DNA of 64,000 bases from Aquitalea magnusonii (GCF_002217795.2 NZ_AP018823.1:2232001-2296000), one strand, 5' to 3'. Shown: positions 14,838-24,440, counted from the stretch's first letter. The notes: generated by a model not told the origin, from the letters alone. Numbers and translations: made by a program.

Positions 14838-15947
14838 TTGAAGCGTTTCATCATCCTGCTGCACCGCTACCTGGGCCTGGGTGCAGCCCTGCTGGCCATC
14901 ACCCTGGGCCTGAGCGGCAGCCTGCTGGTTTTCCGTGCCGAGCTGCAGTCCGAGATCAGCCCCGACAGCCTGCCCAATCTGGCCACGCCCGTCAGCTACC
15001 AGGCCGCCTATGCCATGGCGCGGCTGCACTACCCGCATGCCGATATCAGCCTGCGCTTGCCGGAACACAGCCAGAACAGCATTCAGGCACGTGTGCGCAG
15101 CAAGGGACAGCCAGATATTACCCTGTGGCTGGACCCGGTCAGCGGCCGCATCCTGCAACAACAGGACAGCAATGCCCAAGGCTGGGGCTGGCTGCACGAA
15201 CTGCATGCACGTCTGCTGCTGCCGGAAGGCAAAATCTGGGTGGGCTGGGCGGGTGTGCTGATCACCCTGGTACTGCTAAGCGGCATCATTCACTGGTGGC
15301 CGAAGAACTGGAGCAAGGCCTGGCGGGTGCGCCGTGACAAGGGCGTGGCCATTCTGGTGAGCGACCTGCACCGCACCGCCGGTGCCGCCATGCTGCTCTT
15401 GCTGCTGCTCAGCACGCTTAGCGGCCTGGTGCTGGCGTTCAATCAGCCCCTGCGTGACTGGCTGACACCAGCCAAGCAGGGCAAGCCAGGCAAGCACGCC
15501 ACCATCCAGCCTACCGGCCAGCGCCTGCCATTGGACACCCTGGCCCACCTGGCCCGGCAGCGCCTGCCGCAAGGCAGGCTCACCAGCATCAACATCAGTG
15601 CCCGGCCGGACAAGCCGGTGGAAATGCGCCTGAAACTGCCGGACGAGCAACATCCCAACGGCAGTACGCTGGTGCAGGCAGACCCCTATCAGGGCAAGCT
15701 GCTGCGCATCGACAGAACCGAAGCCAGCAACCCCTGGCGGCGCGTCAGCAGTTGGGCGCAGGTACTGCACGATGGCAGCTTTGCCGGGAACGTCCAACGG
15801 GTGGCCACCGCACTCACCGGGCTGCTGCTGATGCTGCTGGGCGGATCGGGTGTCTACCAATGGCTGGCACGGCGGCGCAAGCAGGCGGTAGCGCGCCATG
15901 CCCGGCCAGGCGTCGAAATGGCAAAGCGGCTGCACCAGACGCCGTGA
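14838..15947 (+). CDS. PepSY-domain inner-membrane protein, iron-uptake associated
   Basis: A 369-residue protein starting at TTG 14838, 31 nt after the receptor, so probably co-transcribed under Fur. It has the PepSY-associated TM architecture: TM helices near 12-32 (YLGLGAALLAITLGLSGSLL), ~135-155 (WVGWAGVLITLVLLSGIIHWW), ~175-200 and ~325-345, with PepSY-like periplasmic segments between. Members next to siderophore receptors are implicated in ferric-siderophore reduction or periplasmic iron release; that role is inferred from context. Confidence 0.85.
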   Translation: MKRFIILLHRYLGLGAALLAITLGLSGSLLVFRAELQSEISPDSLPNLATPVSYQAAYAMARLHYPHADISLRLPEHSQNSIQARVRSKGQPDITLWLDPVSGRILQQQDSNAQGWGWLHELHARLLLPEGKIWVGWAGVLITLVLLSGIIHWWPKNWSKAWRVRRDKGVAILVSDLHRTAGAAMLLLLLLSTLSGLVLAFNQPLRDWLTPAKQGKPGKHATIQPTGQRLPLDTLAHLARQRLPQGRLTSINISARPDKPVEMRLKLPDEQHPNGSTLVQADPYQGKLLRIDRTEASNPWRRVSSWAQVLHDGSFAGNVQRVATALTGLLLMLLGGSGVYQWLARRRKQAVARHARPGVEMAKRLHQTP

Positions 15948-16017
15948 TGCACATCAGCATGCCGGAGACTGCGGCAGGGCAATAGGGAAAGGCTTGCGCG
16001 ACGAGAACAGCAGGAGG

Positions 16018-16203
16018 CTAGAAGTCGTCCAGACTGCAAATCTGGCCGTCCTGCTCCATTTCCTTGAGCAGCAGGATTTTGATGGGCACCACCATTTCGC
16101 GGATATCCTGCTTGGCGCGATAGACATCCGCTTCCAGCTGGCACAATACCAATTGGTATGCCAGATCCAGCATGGCTTCAATATCGGGGGTTTGGCGGTC
16201 CAA
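16018..16203 (-). CDS. Small hypothetical protein (61 aa)
   Basis: A 61-residue frame with a TTG start at 16203 and AGGAAT 7-8 nt upstream. The product (MDRQTPDIEAMLDLAYQLV at its N-terminus) is acidic and strongly amphipathic-helical, ending CSLDDF. It stands alone between the PepSY gene and a long AT-richer gap. No family recognised; the balanced composition and ribosome site favour a real gene. Confidence 0.45.
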   Translation of the reverse strand: MDRQTPDIEAMLDLAYQLVLCQLEADVYRAKQDIREMVVPIKILLLKEMEQDGQICSLDDF

Positions 16204-16813
16204 CGCTTATTCCTGCTTGAGTAAAAGAACCGGTATTCATCAACATGACTGGCCGTGGCACAGTATCGCGGTTTCAAAGTATCGGCCATGCAATGTGGCT
16301 GCGTCCACTCCTTATCAAACAAGGCAGGACACTATTTTTACGCCGATCCGGCAGCGTGCATTTGTCACGCCGGCCAGCAATACCCGTTTTCGGAAAATTC
16401 TCTTTGCCACAGATGCTTTATTAAGCACCAAACAAGAAAATACTTTCATGTACAGATATTTTACTTTGCTATTACCGCGAATATTCGCTTAATTTTTTAG
16501 ATTCTTCACAGCAATATCGCGCGCGTCAATTGATGAAACTGCTTAGCGCGGCCAAGAAAATAGCGCAGCATGCCTGGGGAAAACGCACCGCCACAGCCAG
16601 TAGCAGCAGACACGCAGGCGCAACCCGGCAACAGGTTTCTTATTAGCGTTTTTTACCGCAGGCATGCGCCAGTGGCCGAGGCAAATAGGCAAGCGCCTAC
16701 CGCTGCACCATCCGGCCTGCCTCTTGCACTAGCCAGTAGCTGGCGCACGGTGCTGCAACAAGGGCAGCTTGCTGTGGCTGGGCGCGCCGGCAGTGTTGCA
16801 TTCTGCCTGCGCA
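16204..16813. other. Non-coding gap without recognisable gene
   Basis: A 610-bp stretch with no coding frame I can support. The part from about 16,380 to 16,550 is AT-rich and includes the perfect palindrome GCGAATATTCGC (16477-16488). The right part is GC-rich and ends at the terminator of the peroxiredoxin gene. Short frames on both strands lack start signals and family features. Confidence 0.4.
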
Positions 16814-16844
16814 TAAAAAAATGCCGGGTTGGATAACCCGGCAT
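16814..16844 (-). terminator. Intrinsic terminator of the peroxiredoxin gene
   Basis: Read on the minus strand, an 8-bp GC-rich stem (ATGCCGGG / CCCGGCAT, 16821-16844) is followed by seven T. It starts 73 nt after the peroxiredoxin stop. Confidence 0.85.
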
Positions 16845-16916
16845 GAAGAAGAGACATGCAAGAAGGAGAAACAGAGACAACAGAACAACAGGGACGGAAA
16901 AACTCAAGGCGCTATT

Positions 16917-17552
16917 TCACACCGGCTGTGGCGTCAGGCGCAGATAGGGCCGCACGGCACGATAGCCCTGGGGAAACTTTTCACGGATCAGCGCTTCATC
17001 CTGTAGCGACGGCACAATCACCACCTCCTCACCCTGCTGCCAGTTGGCCGGGGTGGCCACACTGTGATGGTCGGTCAGTTGCAGGGAGTCGATCACGCGC
17101 AGGATTTCGGCAAAATTGCGGCCGGTACTGGCTGGGTAGGTAATGATCAGCCGCACCTTGTGGGCCGGGTCGATGATGAACAGCGAGCGCACGGTATGGG
17201 TGCTGCTGGCATTGGGGTGAATCAGGTCGTAGGCCTCGGACACCTTGCGGTCGGCATCGGCCACGATGGGGAAATTCACTTCGGTCTGCTGGGTGTCGTT
17301 GATATCGGCAATCCAGCCATGGTGGGCTTCCACCGAGTCTACCGACAGCGCCAGCACCTTGACGTTGCGGCGGGCAAATTCCTGCTGCAATTTGGCGGTG
17401 GCACCCAGTTCGGTGGTGCATACCGGGGTATAGTCCGCCGGATGGGAAAACAACACGGCCCAGCTATCACCCTTCCACTGGTGGAAGTTCAGTTCGCCAA
17501 TGGTGGATTGCTGGCTGAAATCCGGCGCGATGTCGCCAAGTCGCAGAGTCAT
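16917..17552 (-). CDS. 1-Cys peroxiredoxin (Prx6/AhpC-TSA)
   Basis: A 211-residue peroxiredoxin. ATG 17552 is chosen because GGAAG lies just upstream and the product then starts at the family N-terminus (MTLRLGDIAPDF). The active site is PVCTTE with peroxidatic Cys45, and the Prx6-type extended C-terminus is present (DSLQLTDHHSVATPANWQ, then FPQGYRAVRPYLR). Such enzymes reduce H2O2 and organic peroxides in the cytosol. It has its own terminator, and the frame upstream to 17774 is spurious. Confidence 0.93.
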   Translation of the reverse strand: MTLRLGDIAPDFSQQSTIGELNFHQWKGDSWAVLFSHPADYTPVCTTELGATAKLQQEFARRNVKVLALSVDSVEAHHGWIADINDTQQTEVNFPIVADADRKVSEAYDLIHPNASSTHTVRSLFIIDPAHKVRLIITYPASTGRNFAEILRVIDSLQLTDHHSVATPANWQQGEEVVIVPSLQDEALIREKFPQGYRAVRPYLRLTPQPV

Positions 17553-17698
17553 GCTGGCTTCCTTTATGGTGTGTTTGCGTGATGGGCTTACTGTAAGCAC
17601 TGCCACAGCGCCCGTGAACCAAGGAAAACTGCGTTGCTTATCAAGCCGCCGCTGGATAAGCCAGAGCAAAGCTGCATAAGCCGCGTGCTTCACACAGT

Positions 17699-17726
17699 AA
17701 AAAGGGCCGCCCGTGATGGGCAGCCC
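17699..17726 (-). terminator. Intrinsic terminator of the TauD-like gene
   Basis: On the minus strand GGGCTGCCC-ATCAC-GGGCGGCCC (17726-17704) is followed by five T. It lies about 70 nt after the TauD-like stop. Confidence 0.75.
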
Positions 17727-17798
17727 CCAGGCTGCTGACAACGTTATTTGGTGCGATGTCACCGGGCCTGGCAAAGCCGGGCCTTAAGTCTGCGCTGC

Positions 17799-18734
17799 TT
17801 ATTGCTGGCTGATGATGCTGCCGGCAGGCTGCGGGCCGTGGTCCAGATAAGCCGACACACGCTCGCCCCAGCGCTCGAACGGGTAGTAGTCCCAGATGGC
17901 GTGGTGCTGGGTGGCCCAGTTGTCCCACAGCAGCAGCATGTCCGGCTGCCAGTGAATGCGCGCCTGGAAGGACTGGTGTTTTTCGATATGGCGGTACAGC
18001 AGTTGCAATAGCGCATCGCTTTCGGCGCGGCTCAGCTGCACGATATGCGAAGTAAACGCCTCGTTCACAAACAGGAAGGGGCGACCGCTGACCGGGTGCT
18101 TTGCCACCACCGGGTGTTCGCTGGCATTGAATACCTGGCCCGGCTTGGGTTCGGCACCATAGCCATTGCTCCAGCCTTCCCGCCCGTCATGCACGGCAGT
18201 CAGCCCCAACAGCAGTTGCTTGATGGGTTCGGACAAGGATTCATACGCCAGGTAGAGGTTGGCAAACGCCGTGTCGCCACCGCCCACTTCCGGCAGGCGG
18301 GTGACGCGCAGGAACGACGCCCAGATGGGGTGCGGGTCGCAAGACACATCGTTATGCCAGGCATCGCCCGCGGTGTAACGGGTGGTGCGGCCGGTTTTCC
18401 AGCCCAGGATTTCCGCATCGCCACTGCGCGCGGTCAACTGGGTGCTGTCGCCCAGCACATGCTGGTGCAGGCTGCCAAACAGACGGCCAAACGCCTTGTG
18501 CTGTTCGGCATTGATGGCCTGGCTGGGGAAGGTCAGCACCAGATGCTCGGTCAGCGCCTGGCGGATTTCCGCCAGTTGCGCAGGCGGCAGCGGCTGGCTG
18601 AGGTCGACACCACGGATTTCTGCCCCCAGTGCCGGGGACAGGCGTTTGAGGTCGAACGTCTGGTACTGGCTCAGTTCGCGGGTGTTCCAGCCTTCAATGG
18701 CCAGCTTGTCGTTGTAATCCTGATAAAAGCTCAT
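17799..18734 (-). CDS. TauD/TfdA-family Fe(II)/2-oxoglutarate dioxygenase
   Basis: A 311-residue dioxygenase. The facial triad is visible as H127 and D129 in AWHNDVSC and H277 in ATQHHAIWDY, with the 2-oxoglutarate-binding Arg in the FERWGERVSAYLD segment. HPVSGRPFLFVNEAFTS is a family signature. Members oxidise taurine, alkyl sulfonates, sulfates or 2,4-D. The substrate here is unknown: no tauABC transport genes are adjacent, and the upstream genes encode an AEC permease, LysR and MFS. Confidence 0.88.
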   Translation of the reverse strand: MSFYQDYNDKLAIEGWNTRELSQYQTFDLKRLSPALGAEIRGVDLSQPLPPAQLAEIRQALTEHLVLTFPSQAINAEQHKAFGRLFGSLHQHVLGDSTQLTARSGDAEILGWKTGRTTRYTAGDAWHNDVSCDPHPIWASFLRVTRLPEVGGGDTAFANLYLAYESLSEPIKQLLLGLTAVHDGREGWSNGYGAEPKPGQVFNASEHPVVAKHPVSGRPFLFVNEAFTSHIVQLSRAESDALLQLLYRHIEKHQSFQARIHWQPDMLLLWDNWATQHHAIWDYYPFERWGERVSAYLDHGPQPAGSIISQQ

Positions 18735-18888
18735 CCTGGCAGCCTTTCAAAGCAAGGGGAATGAAAACACGGCCTGTCATGACAGGACATAACCATGTGC
18801 ATGGGATGGATATTAAAAAACCATGCCCGCATTCCCAACCAAGAAAAACCGGATTGCTTATTCTCGCCGCCGCATGGGCCGCCACAAC

Positions 18889-19818
18889 TCAGCCTTGCAG
18901 CCAGAGCATGCCGCTGATGGAAAAAAAGGATGCCACCGTGGCTGCCAGCAAGGTGGCCGCGCACAAGCCTTCATGGCCGTACTTCTGCCCCAGGATGGGG
19001 TAGATGCTCATCATCGGTGCGCAGGCAAACAGCACCGCCGCCACTTGCAGCCAGGCTGGCACCGGCAGCAGGAAATGCAGCAGCAAGAAGATCAGCAAGG
19101 GGTGTATCAGTAGCTTGCCCAGCACGATGGGGGAAATCCGGCGCACGATGCCCCGTGTCTTCAAGCCCACCAGTGAGCCGCCGATAACAAACAGTGACAA
19201 GGCCACCGATGCCTGTGCCAGCAACTCCAGCACCTTGCTGAGCACGCCTGGCAGTTGCAAGCCTGCCAGCGAACACAACACCCCGGTGCTGATGGCAATC
19301 ACCAGCGGCGAGCGCAGCAAGCGCCCGGCCACCTGGCGCAGCAGGTAAACCCAGCCCTTGCCGTTGGCGGCATGGCTTTCCAGCAGGATCAGCCCCAGCG
19401 GAAACACCAGCGCGTTTTCCACCAGCATGGTCATGGCCAGCGCAATGCCAGCCTTGGCACCCAGCAGTTGCGACACGATGGGAAAGCCGATAAAGCCGCT
19501 ATTGGACATGGACATGCCCAGCCCGAACAGGGTACTCAGACGCAGGTCATGCCCGGCCACCACGCGGGCAAACAGCATGCCCAGCCCCAATGCCAGCAAG
19601 GAGCCAAGCCCATAAGCCAGCAGGTAGTGCAGGTCCACCACCTCGGCAAAAGACTGGCGGGTCAGTGCGCGGAATATCATCGCCGGCAAGGCAAAGGTGA
19701 TGACAAACTGCCCCAGCGCCCGCACGCTGGCCTGGGCAAACCACTGCCGCCAGCTTACCCAGTAACCAAGGGCAATGAGGATGAAGATGGGTCCGGTGAT
19801 ACTTGCAATAGCCAGCAC
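18889..19818 (-). CDS. AEC-family permease (auxin efflux carrier-like)
   Basis: A ~309-residue membrane protein with about ten hydrophobic helices and AEC features (FALPAMIFRALTR, GMSMSNSGFIGFPIV, SLFVIGGSLVG, CAPMMSIYPILGQKYG). I place the start at GTG 19818, preceded by GGAAAG; a TTG at 19851 would begin inside the dispersed repeat at 19840-19948. AEC permeases export or import small carboxylates. It lies downstream of LysR on the same strand, with the repeat between them, so control by that regulator is plausible. Confidence 0.85.
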   Translation of the reverse strand: MLAIASITGPIFILIALGYWVSWRQWFAQASVRALGQFVITFALPAMIFRALTRQSFAEVVDLHYLLAYGLGSLLALGLGMLFARVVAGHDLRLSTLFGLGMSMSNSGFIGFPIVSQLLGAKAGIALAMTMLVENALVFPLGLILLESHAANGKGWVYLLRQVAGRLLRSPLVIAISTGVLCSLAGLQLPGVLSKVLELLAQASVALSLFVIGGSLVGLKTRGIVRRISPIVLGKLLIHPLLIFLLLHFLLPVPAWLQVAAVLFACAPMMSIYPILGQKYGHEGLCAATLLAATVASFFSISGMLWLQG

Positions 19819-19839
19819 AATACTACTTTCCGCCCCAGG

Positions 19840-19948
19840 AACCGCTAACAAAAACCCTGCTGCTGCGTTGCGCCTGCTTGCCGTACGCTTGTACTGTCGG
19901 CATCGGCGCGCCTTGCCCCAGGGACACTACGCTATTTTGTTAGCCGTT
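19840..19948. repeat. Dispersed 109-bp element with terminal inverted repeats, copy A
   Basis: The ends AACCGCTAACAAAA (19840-19853) and TTTTGTTAGCCGTT (19935-19948) are inverted repeats with one mismatch. The interior has the family landmarks CTGCTGCG, CTTGCCGTAC, GTACTGTCGG and GGCGCGCCTTGCC. It ends 9 nt from the LysR stop codon. Related copies are at 32471-32539 (deleted), 45409-45517 and 49144-49250 (inverted). Confidence 0.85.
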
Positions 19949-19957
19949 CGGAGGCAA

Positions 19958-20863
19958 TCAGGTTTCGGAGGGATACCCCAGCCATTCGCGGATATGTTCG
20001 CGAATCAAATCGATGAACAGTTGCTGGGTCAGGGTGGCCGGGTGACGCAGGCTGATGGCCATGGCCAGCTTGCTGGACAGCACCGGTTCGACAATCTTGC
20101 GCACGGTAAAGCGCGAGGCATCGGCCAGTGAGGTCACTGCGCTGCGGGTGAGCACCGCCGAGCCATAGCCATCGGCCACCAGCTCCAGAATGGCGGACAC
20201 ACCGTCGATTTCCAGCTCGATGTGCGGACGGCAGCCGATATTGGCCAACTCCGACTCCACCAGCATGCGGATGGAGTTGGGGCGGCTGGGGATGATCAGC
20301 GGCGTGCCGGCGACATCACGCAGGGTGATGCTGTCCGGGGCATCGTCAAAGCGGGCGGTCATCAGGAATAGTTCTTCTTCCAGCAAGGGGAAGGTTTCCA
20401 CTTCGGCAGACGGAATCACGTTGTACAGCAGGGCCACATCCAGCCGCCCGGCCACCAGCGCCTCGTGCATGGTGACGGACAAACCCTCGCAGATGGACAG
20501 CGAGGCATTGGGCAGCCGGGCGCGGAAGGTTTTGGTCAGCGGCACCGCCAATACCTTGAGCAAGCTGGGTGGCAAGCCCACCACCACATGCCCGGCCATG
20601 GCACCACGCACCTTGCCCAGCTCCTCCTTCACCCGCTCCACCTGGTGCAGGATGCCCAGGCTGTGCTCCAGCAACACCTTGCCCGCCTCGGTCATGGAAA
20701 CACCCCGGCCATTGCGGATCAGCAGGTTCTGCCGCAGCTCCACTTCCAGCATGCGGATCTGGCGGCTGAGCGCGGGCTGGGCAATGTTCAGCGTATTGGA
20801 CGCGCGGGTGAAGCTGCCCAGCTCTGCCACACAGGTAAAGTACTGCAACTGTTTCAAATCCAT
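19958..20863 (-). CDS. LysR-family transcriptional regulator
   Basis: A 301-residue regulator starting at ATG 20863 (MDLKQLQYFTCVAELGSFTR); the upstream extension is out of family. The N-terminal winged HTH (residues 1-60, including QPALSRQIRMLEVEL) and the two-lobed effector domain (GHVVVGLPPSLLKVL onward) are complete. The sequence style resembles the Nac/CbbR-like branch that responds to small carboxylates. Targets are probably the neighbouring permeases (AEC downstream, MFS upstream), by context. Confidence 0.9.
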   Translation of the reverse strand: MDLKQLQYFTCVAELGSFTRASNTLNIAQPALSRQIRMLEVELRQNLLIRNGRGVSMTEAGKVLLEHSLGILHQVERVKEELGKVRGAMAGHVVVGLPPSLLKVLAVPLTKTFRARLPNASLSICEGLSVTMHEALVAGRLDVALLYNVIPSAEVETFPLLEEELFLMTARFDDAPDSITLRDVAGTPLIIPSRPNSIRMLVESELANIGCRPHIELEIDGVSAILELVADGYGSAVLTRSAVTSLADASRFTVRKIVEPVLSSKLAMAISLRHPATLTQQLFIDLIREHIREWLGYPSET

Positions 20864-20989
20864 AAACCCAACCTTCTTGTCGTTATTCCAGCCCGCCCTC
20901 AGGCGGTGCCTGTCATGCTGTCCCGGCCCGGCGGCCAAGCCAGAAGCATGGCATTGCCCTTGCCGTCTGTCCAAACAGATATTGGCGCA

Positions 20990-22402
20990 TCAGTGACGCG
21001 GCGCCGGCTGCTGGCTCAACAGTTGCCCGGCATTGGCCGGCAGTTGCCATACATCCCACAGGGCCAGCAAGGTCAGTGCGGCCAGCATGCAGAAGGCAAA
21101 ATGATAGTGCGCCAAGGGGCTGGAGGCCGGCAGCCAGCCCTCGGAGAGGCGCAGCGCGATGGCGGCAAAGGCAATGCCCAGGCCGTAGGCCATGCGCAGC
21201 AGCATATTGAACAGGGTGTTGGCATGGCTCATCTGTGCCGGCGGCACGTCGACAAAAGCCAGGGTGCTCAAGGTGGTGAAGGTCATGGAGCGGGCCATGC
21301 CGGACAGCAACAGCACCAGCACCATCCACGGCCATGGCGTATCCGGCCCGAAGGTGGCGAGCAGCAAGGTCAGCAGCACCAGCGCCAGACCGCTGATCAG
21401 CAAGGTGTGGCGAAAACCGAAGCGCTGCAGCGTACGGCTGGTGATCACCTTCATGCCCAGATTGCCGGCAAACAGGGTGAGCAACAGCAAGCCTGCATGA
21501 AAAGCCTCCACCCCCATGCCCAGTTGCAACATCAGCGGCAGCAAAAACGGCGTGGTATTGATGGCCGCGCGCAGCAGGGAACCACCAACAATGGTGGTAC
21601 GGTAAGTGCGAATGCGCAGGATGGACAAGTCCAGCAAGGGGGCCTGGCTGCGGCGGCAATGCCGCCACAGGCCCGCCAGCAGCACGGCGGAACAAAACAG
21701 GCAGAGCATGGCCAGCGTCAGGCGTCCATTGCCGCCCACCTGCTCCAGACCGCTCATCAGCAACAGACAGGCCGTGCCGCACAGCAGAAAGCCTGTCCAG
21801 TCGAAACGGCTGCTTGCCGCCGCATCATCCGAGGCCGGAATCAGCCACCCGGCCAATGCAAACGCCAGCGCGCCCAGCGGCAGGTTAAGCAGGAAAATCC
21901 AGTGCCAGGACGCATAGGTGGTGATGAGCCCCCCCAGTGGCGGCCCCAGCAAGGGTGCCACCAGCCCCGGCCAGGTAATCATGGCAATGGCCTGCATCAG
22001 CTTTTGTTTGGGCGTATTGCGCAACACCGCCAGCCGCCCCACCGGCACCATCATCGCCCCGCCCACGCCTTGCAACACCCGCGCCAGCGCAAACTGCCAC
22101 AGGTTTTGCGACATGGCACACAGCAAGGACGCCAGGGTAAACACCACGATGGCCGCCATGAATACCCGGCGGCAGCCCAGCCGGTCGGCCAGCCAGCCGC
22201 TGGCCGGAATCAACAGTGTCAGGCTCAGCAAATAGGCGGCGATGCCGATATTGAGGTCCACCGGCTGCACGCCAAACGAGGCCGCCAGTGCCGGCAAGGC
22301 CGTGTTGATGACGGTGGCGTCGAGGTTTTCCATGAAAAACGCCGCGGCCACCAGCATGGCAATCCGCGAGGAAGATGGGGCAAGACGGTGATAAAGACGC
22401 AT
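20990..22402 (-). CDS. MFS drug/metabolite exporter, DHA2 (EmrB/QacA) type
   Basis: A 470-residue, 14-helix MFS protein. The motif-A loop is GWLADRLGCRRVF, the N-terminal MENLDATVINTALPALAASFG is diagnostic of EmrB/QacA, and the antiporter region GPPLGGLITTYASWHWIFLLN is present. It uses the proton gradient to export amphipathic compounds. No EmrA-type adaptor gene is adjacent. Between the porin and LysR genes on the same strand. Confidence 0.88.
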   Translation of the reverse strand: MRLYHRLAPSSSRIAMLVAAAFFMENLDATVINTALPALAASFGVQPVDLNIGIAAYLLSLTLLIPASGWLADRLGCRRVFMAAIVVFTLASLLCAMSQNLWQFALARVLQGVGGAMMVPVGRLAVLRNTPKQKLMQAIAMITWPGLVAPLLGPPLGGLITTYASWHWIFLLNLPLGALAFALAGWLIPASDDAAASSRFDWTGFLLCGTACLLLMSGLEQVGGNGRLTLAMLCLFCSAVLLAGLWRHCRRSQAPLLDLSILRIRTYRTTIVGGSLLRAAINTTPFLLPLMLQLGMGVEAFHAGLLLLTLFAGNLGMKVITSRTLQRFGFRHTLLISGLALVLLTLLLATFGPDTPWPWMVLVLLLSGMARSMTFTTLSTLAFVDVPPAQMSHANTLFNMLLRMAYGLGIAFAAIALRLSEGWLPASSPLAHYHFAFCMLAALTLLALWDVWQLPANAGQLLSQQPAPRH

Positions 22403-22470
22403 GGGCGCAGAACGGCCAAAACCGCAGGCGGGTTGCCCCGGACCTGCGGCACTGGACCGTTACCTCAGGA

Positions 22471-23577
22471 TCAGAAGTTCTTCCACATGCCCACGGCCAG
22501 CGAATGCTGCTTGCTGGCCCCGGCGGCGGTGGCGCTGGGGTTGCCACCCAGCACGTAAGTGGCATTGGCATCATTGTGCAGCTCGGTATACAGCACATAC
22601 ACCTGGGTGGTCTTGCTCAAGACACGGTTGTAAGCCAGCGTGCCCATCTTGGCACCGCTATCCTGCACCGCGGCTGAACCCTTCCAGGAAGCTGCCTGAC
22701 CATACTGGGCGGAGAAGATATTGGCACCATTGGTATAGGTGGCGATCAGGCTGCCATAGTTGCGGCTGCGGCTGTTGCCGGTCTGGTTGATGTTATCCAG
22801 GATGTCGTGTTCCACCAGGCCGCCAATATAGATGCTGCCAAAGTTGTAACCCACAGCCAGCATGTGCATCAGGCCGTTCTGGTAGAAGTTGCTGGACATC
22901 TGCTGCATGGCGCGGTTTTGCTGGAAGCCGTAACCCACGCGCAACTGGCCGTCATCATAGGTCAGATTGGCCGACACCAGGCTGGCGCCATGGGTGGCGG
23001 TTTCCGAGCTGCCGGTGCCGCTGGTGAGCGAATACTGGATGCGGGCGGTGACATTATTGAACTTGGGCGTCTGATAGCTCAGCGAGTTACCGGCGCGCAC
23101 ATCAAAACCGCCACTGGCCAGGCTGCCGCCATTGGCCCACAGCGTGGCATCATTGGAAATACCGGTGGCGTACTGGAAGCTGTTGCCCGCGATGTAGTGC
23201 AGGTCGTCAATGGCCACCAGGAAGTTACCGGCCTTCAGGGTACCCAGTTGATTGGAACTCAGCCCGACAAAGCTTTCCCGACCGGCCCAGGTATTGGAGC
23301 CAGTACTCGAACCATCATCAATGGCCACCCCGGATTCCACCTGCCAGATGGCTTTCAGGCCGTTGCCCAAGTCTTCCGTGCCCTTGAAGCCGATGCGCGA
23401 GGTGTCGTTTTGCACCTTGTTGGTGGAGAAAGCGGTACTGGCCGCGCCGGACTTGGTGTTTTCAAAGTCGGCATGGATACGGCCATAAATGGTGACCGTG
23501 GAATCGTCCGCCAGCGCGGCATTGGCCAGCAGCGGGGACAGGGAAGCCAGCAGCATCAATTGGGTCTTGCGTTTCAC
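22471..23577 (-). CDS. Gram-negative trimeric porin
   Basis: A 368-residue outer-membrane porin starting at GTG 23577 with AGGAG upstream. The signal peptide ends at ALA (about residue 23); the mature start DDSTVTIYGRIHADFE is the betaproteobacterial porin pattern. The central GFKGTEDLGNGLKAIWQVE and the C-terminal HSLAVGMWKNF (terminal Phe) are typical of 16-strand general porins. It faces the catabolic region and may admit aromatic acids, but specificity cannot be read. Confidence 0.92.
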   Translation of the reverse strand: MKRKTQLMLLASLSPLLANAALADDSTVTIYGRIHADFENTKSGAASTAFSTNKVQNDTSRIGFKGTEDLGNGLKAIWQVESGVAIDDGSSTGSNTWAGRESFVGLSSNQLGTLKAGNFLVAIDDLHYIAGNSFQYATGISNDATLWANGGSLASGGFDVRAGNSLSYQTPKFNNVTARIQYSLTSGTGSSETATHGASLVSANLTYDDGQLRVGYGFQQNRAMQQMSSNFYQNGLMHMLAVGYNFGSIYIGGLVEHDILDNINQTGNSRSRNYGSLIATYTNGANIFSAQYGQAASWKGSAAVQDSGAKMGTLAYNRVLSKTTQVYVLYTELHNDANATYVLGGNPSATAAGASKQHSLAVGMWKNF

Positions 23578-23774
23578 GATTATCTCCTATCTGTTTTTTC
23601 ACAGATTAATATTTATTTAAAATCAATCCTCATGCCGGGCATGGCAAATGGAAACTGCCCCACCCTGGCCAGACAAAAACGCCCTTGCCGGCGACTGCCG
23701 CCTGATTGACACCCGTCATCAAAAGCGGTCAGATTCTGCTTTTATTGCCACTTCTCCTTTCATTGGTATCCGTT

Positions 23775-24440
23775 TTGACCTCAGCAGACTGCCCCACCAC
23801 CCCACTGCCGGCTCGGCGTAAAAACGATCCGGAAGGCATGCGCCAACGTATTCTGGAGGCGGCACAAAACGAATTCGTCCAGCACGGCTTCAGCGGTGCC
23901 CGGCTGGATAATATCGCCGCGCAGGCCAGTACCAACAAACGCATGGTGGTGTATCACTTCCACAGCAAGAAGGAGCTGTACATTGCCGTGCTGGAGCGGG
24001 TGTATGGCGAAATCCGCGATATCGAAAAGCAGTTGCAGCTGCAAGGACTGCCGCCGCGCGAGGCCATGGCCTTGCTCACCGGCTTCACCTTCGACTACCA
24101 CCACAATCATCCGGACTTCTGTCGGCTGGTGAGTATCGAGAACATCCACCAGGCGCGGCATATTGCCGACTCGGACATCATCCGCCAGCGCAACCGCAGC
24201 GTGATCGAAGTGGTGGAAGGTATCCTCACGCGCGGCATTGCCGAGCAGGTATTCCACAACCAGGCCGATGCCATTGATGTACACATGCTGATCAGCTCAC
24301 TGTGCTTCTACCGTGTCTCCAACCGCCACACCTTTGCCAGCCTGTTCGGGCGCGACCTTACCCTGCCCGAACACGCTGCCAGACACCGGCAGATCATCAT
24401 CGATACGGTATTGGCCTATCTGGAGCGGGCGGCAGACTGA
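23775..24440 (+). CDS. TetR-family transcriptional regulator
   Basis: A TetR regulator whose HTH is clear (MRQRILEAAQNEFVQHGFSG, then IAAQASTNKRMVVYHF and SKKELYIAVLERVYG). The open frame begins at TTG 23706, but its first 23 residues are a hydrophobic stretch foreign to the family. TTG 23775 (TSADCPTTPLPARRKNDPEG) is the better start, though no ribosome site decides it. The C-terminal ligand domain contains DYHHNHPDFCRLVSIEN. It is divergent from the porin and convergent with the aromatic-acid symporter, both plausible targets. Confidence 0.82.
   Translation: MTSADCPTTPLPARRKNDPEGMRQRILEAAQNEFVQHGFSGARLDNIAAQASTNKRMVVYHFHSKKELYIAVLERVYGEIRDIEKQLQLQGLPPREAMALLTGFTFDYHHNHPDFCRLVSIENIHQARHIADSDIIRQRNRSVIEVVEGILTRGIAEQVFHNQADAIDVHMLISSLCFYRVSNRHTFASLFGRDLTLPEHAARHRQIIIDTVLAYLERAAD

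Noticed and set aside
16255..16500. Plus-strand 81-codon frame in the gap before the peroxiredoxin gene
   Set aside because: No ribosome site, no family match, and a competing overlapping frame of similar length; composition looks non-coding.
20465..22558. Plus-strand open frame of 697 codons rich in Gln, His and Arg
   Set aside because: It is antisense to the LysR and MFS genes, has low-complexity composition typical of reverse reading of GC-rich genes, and has no family features.
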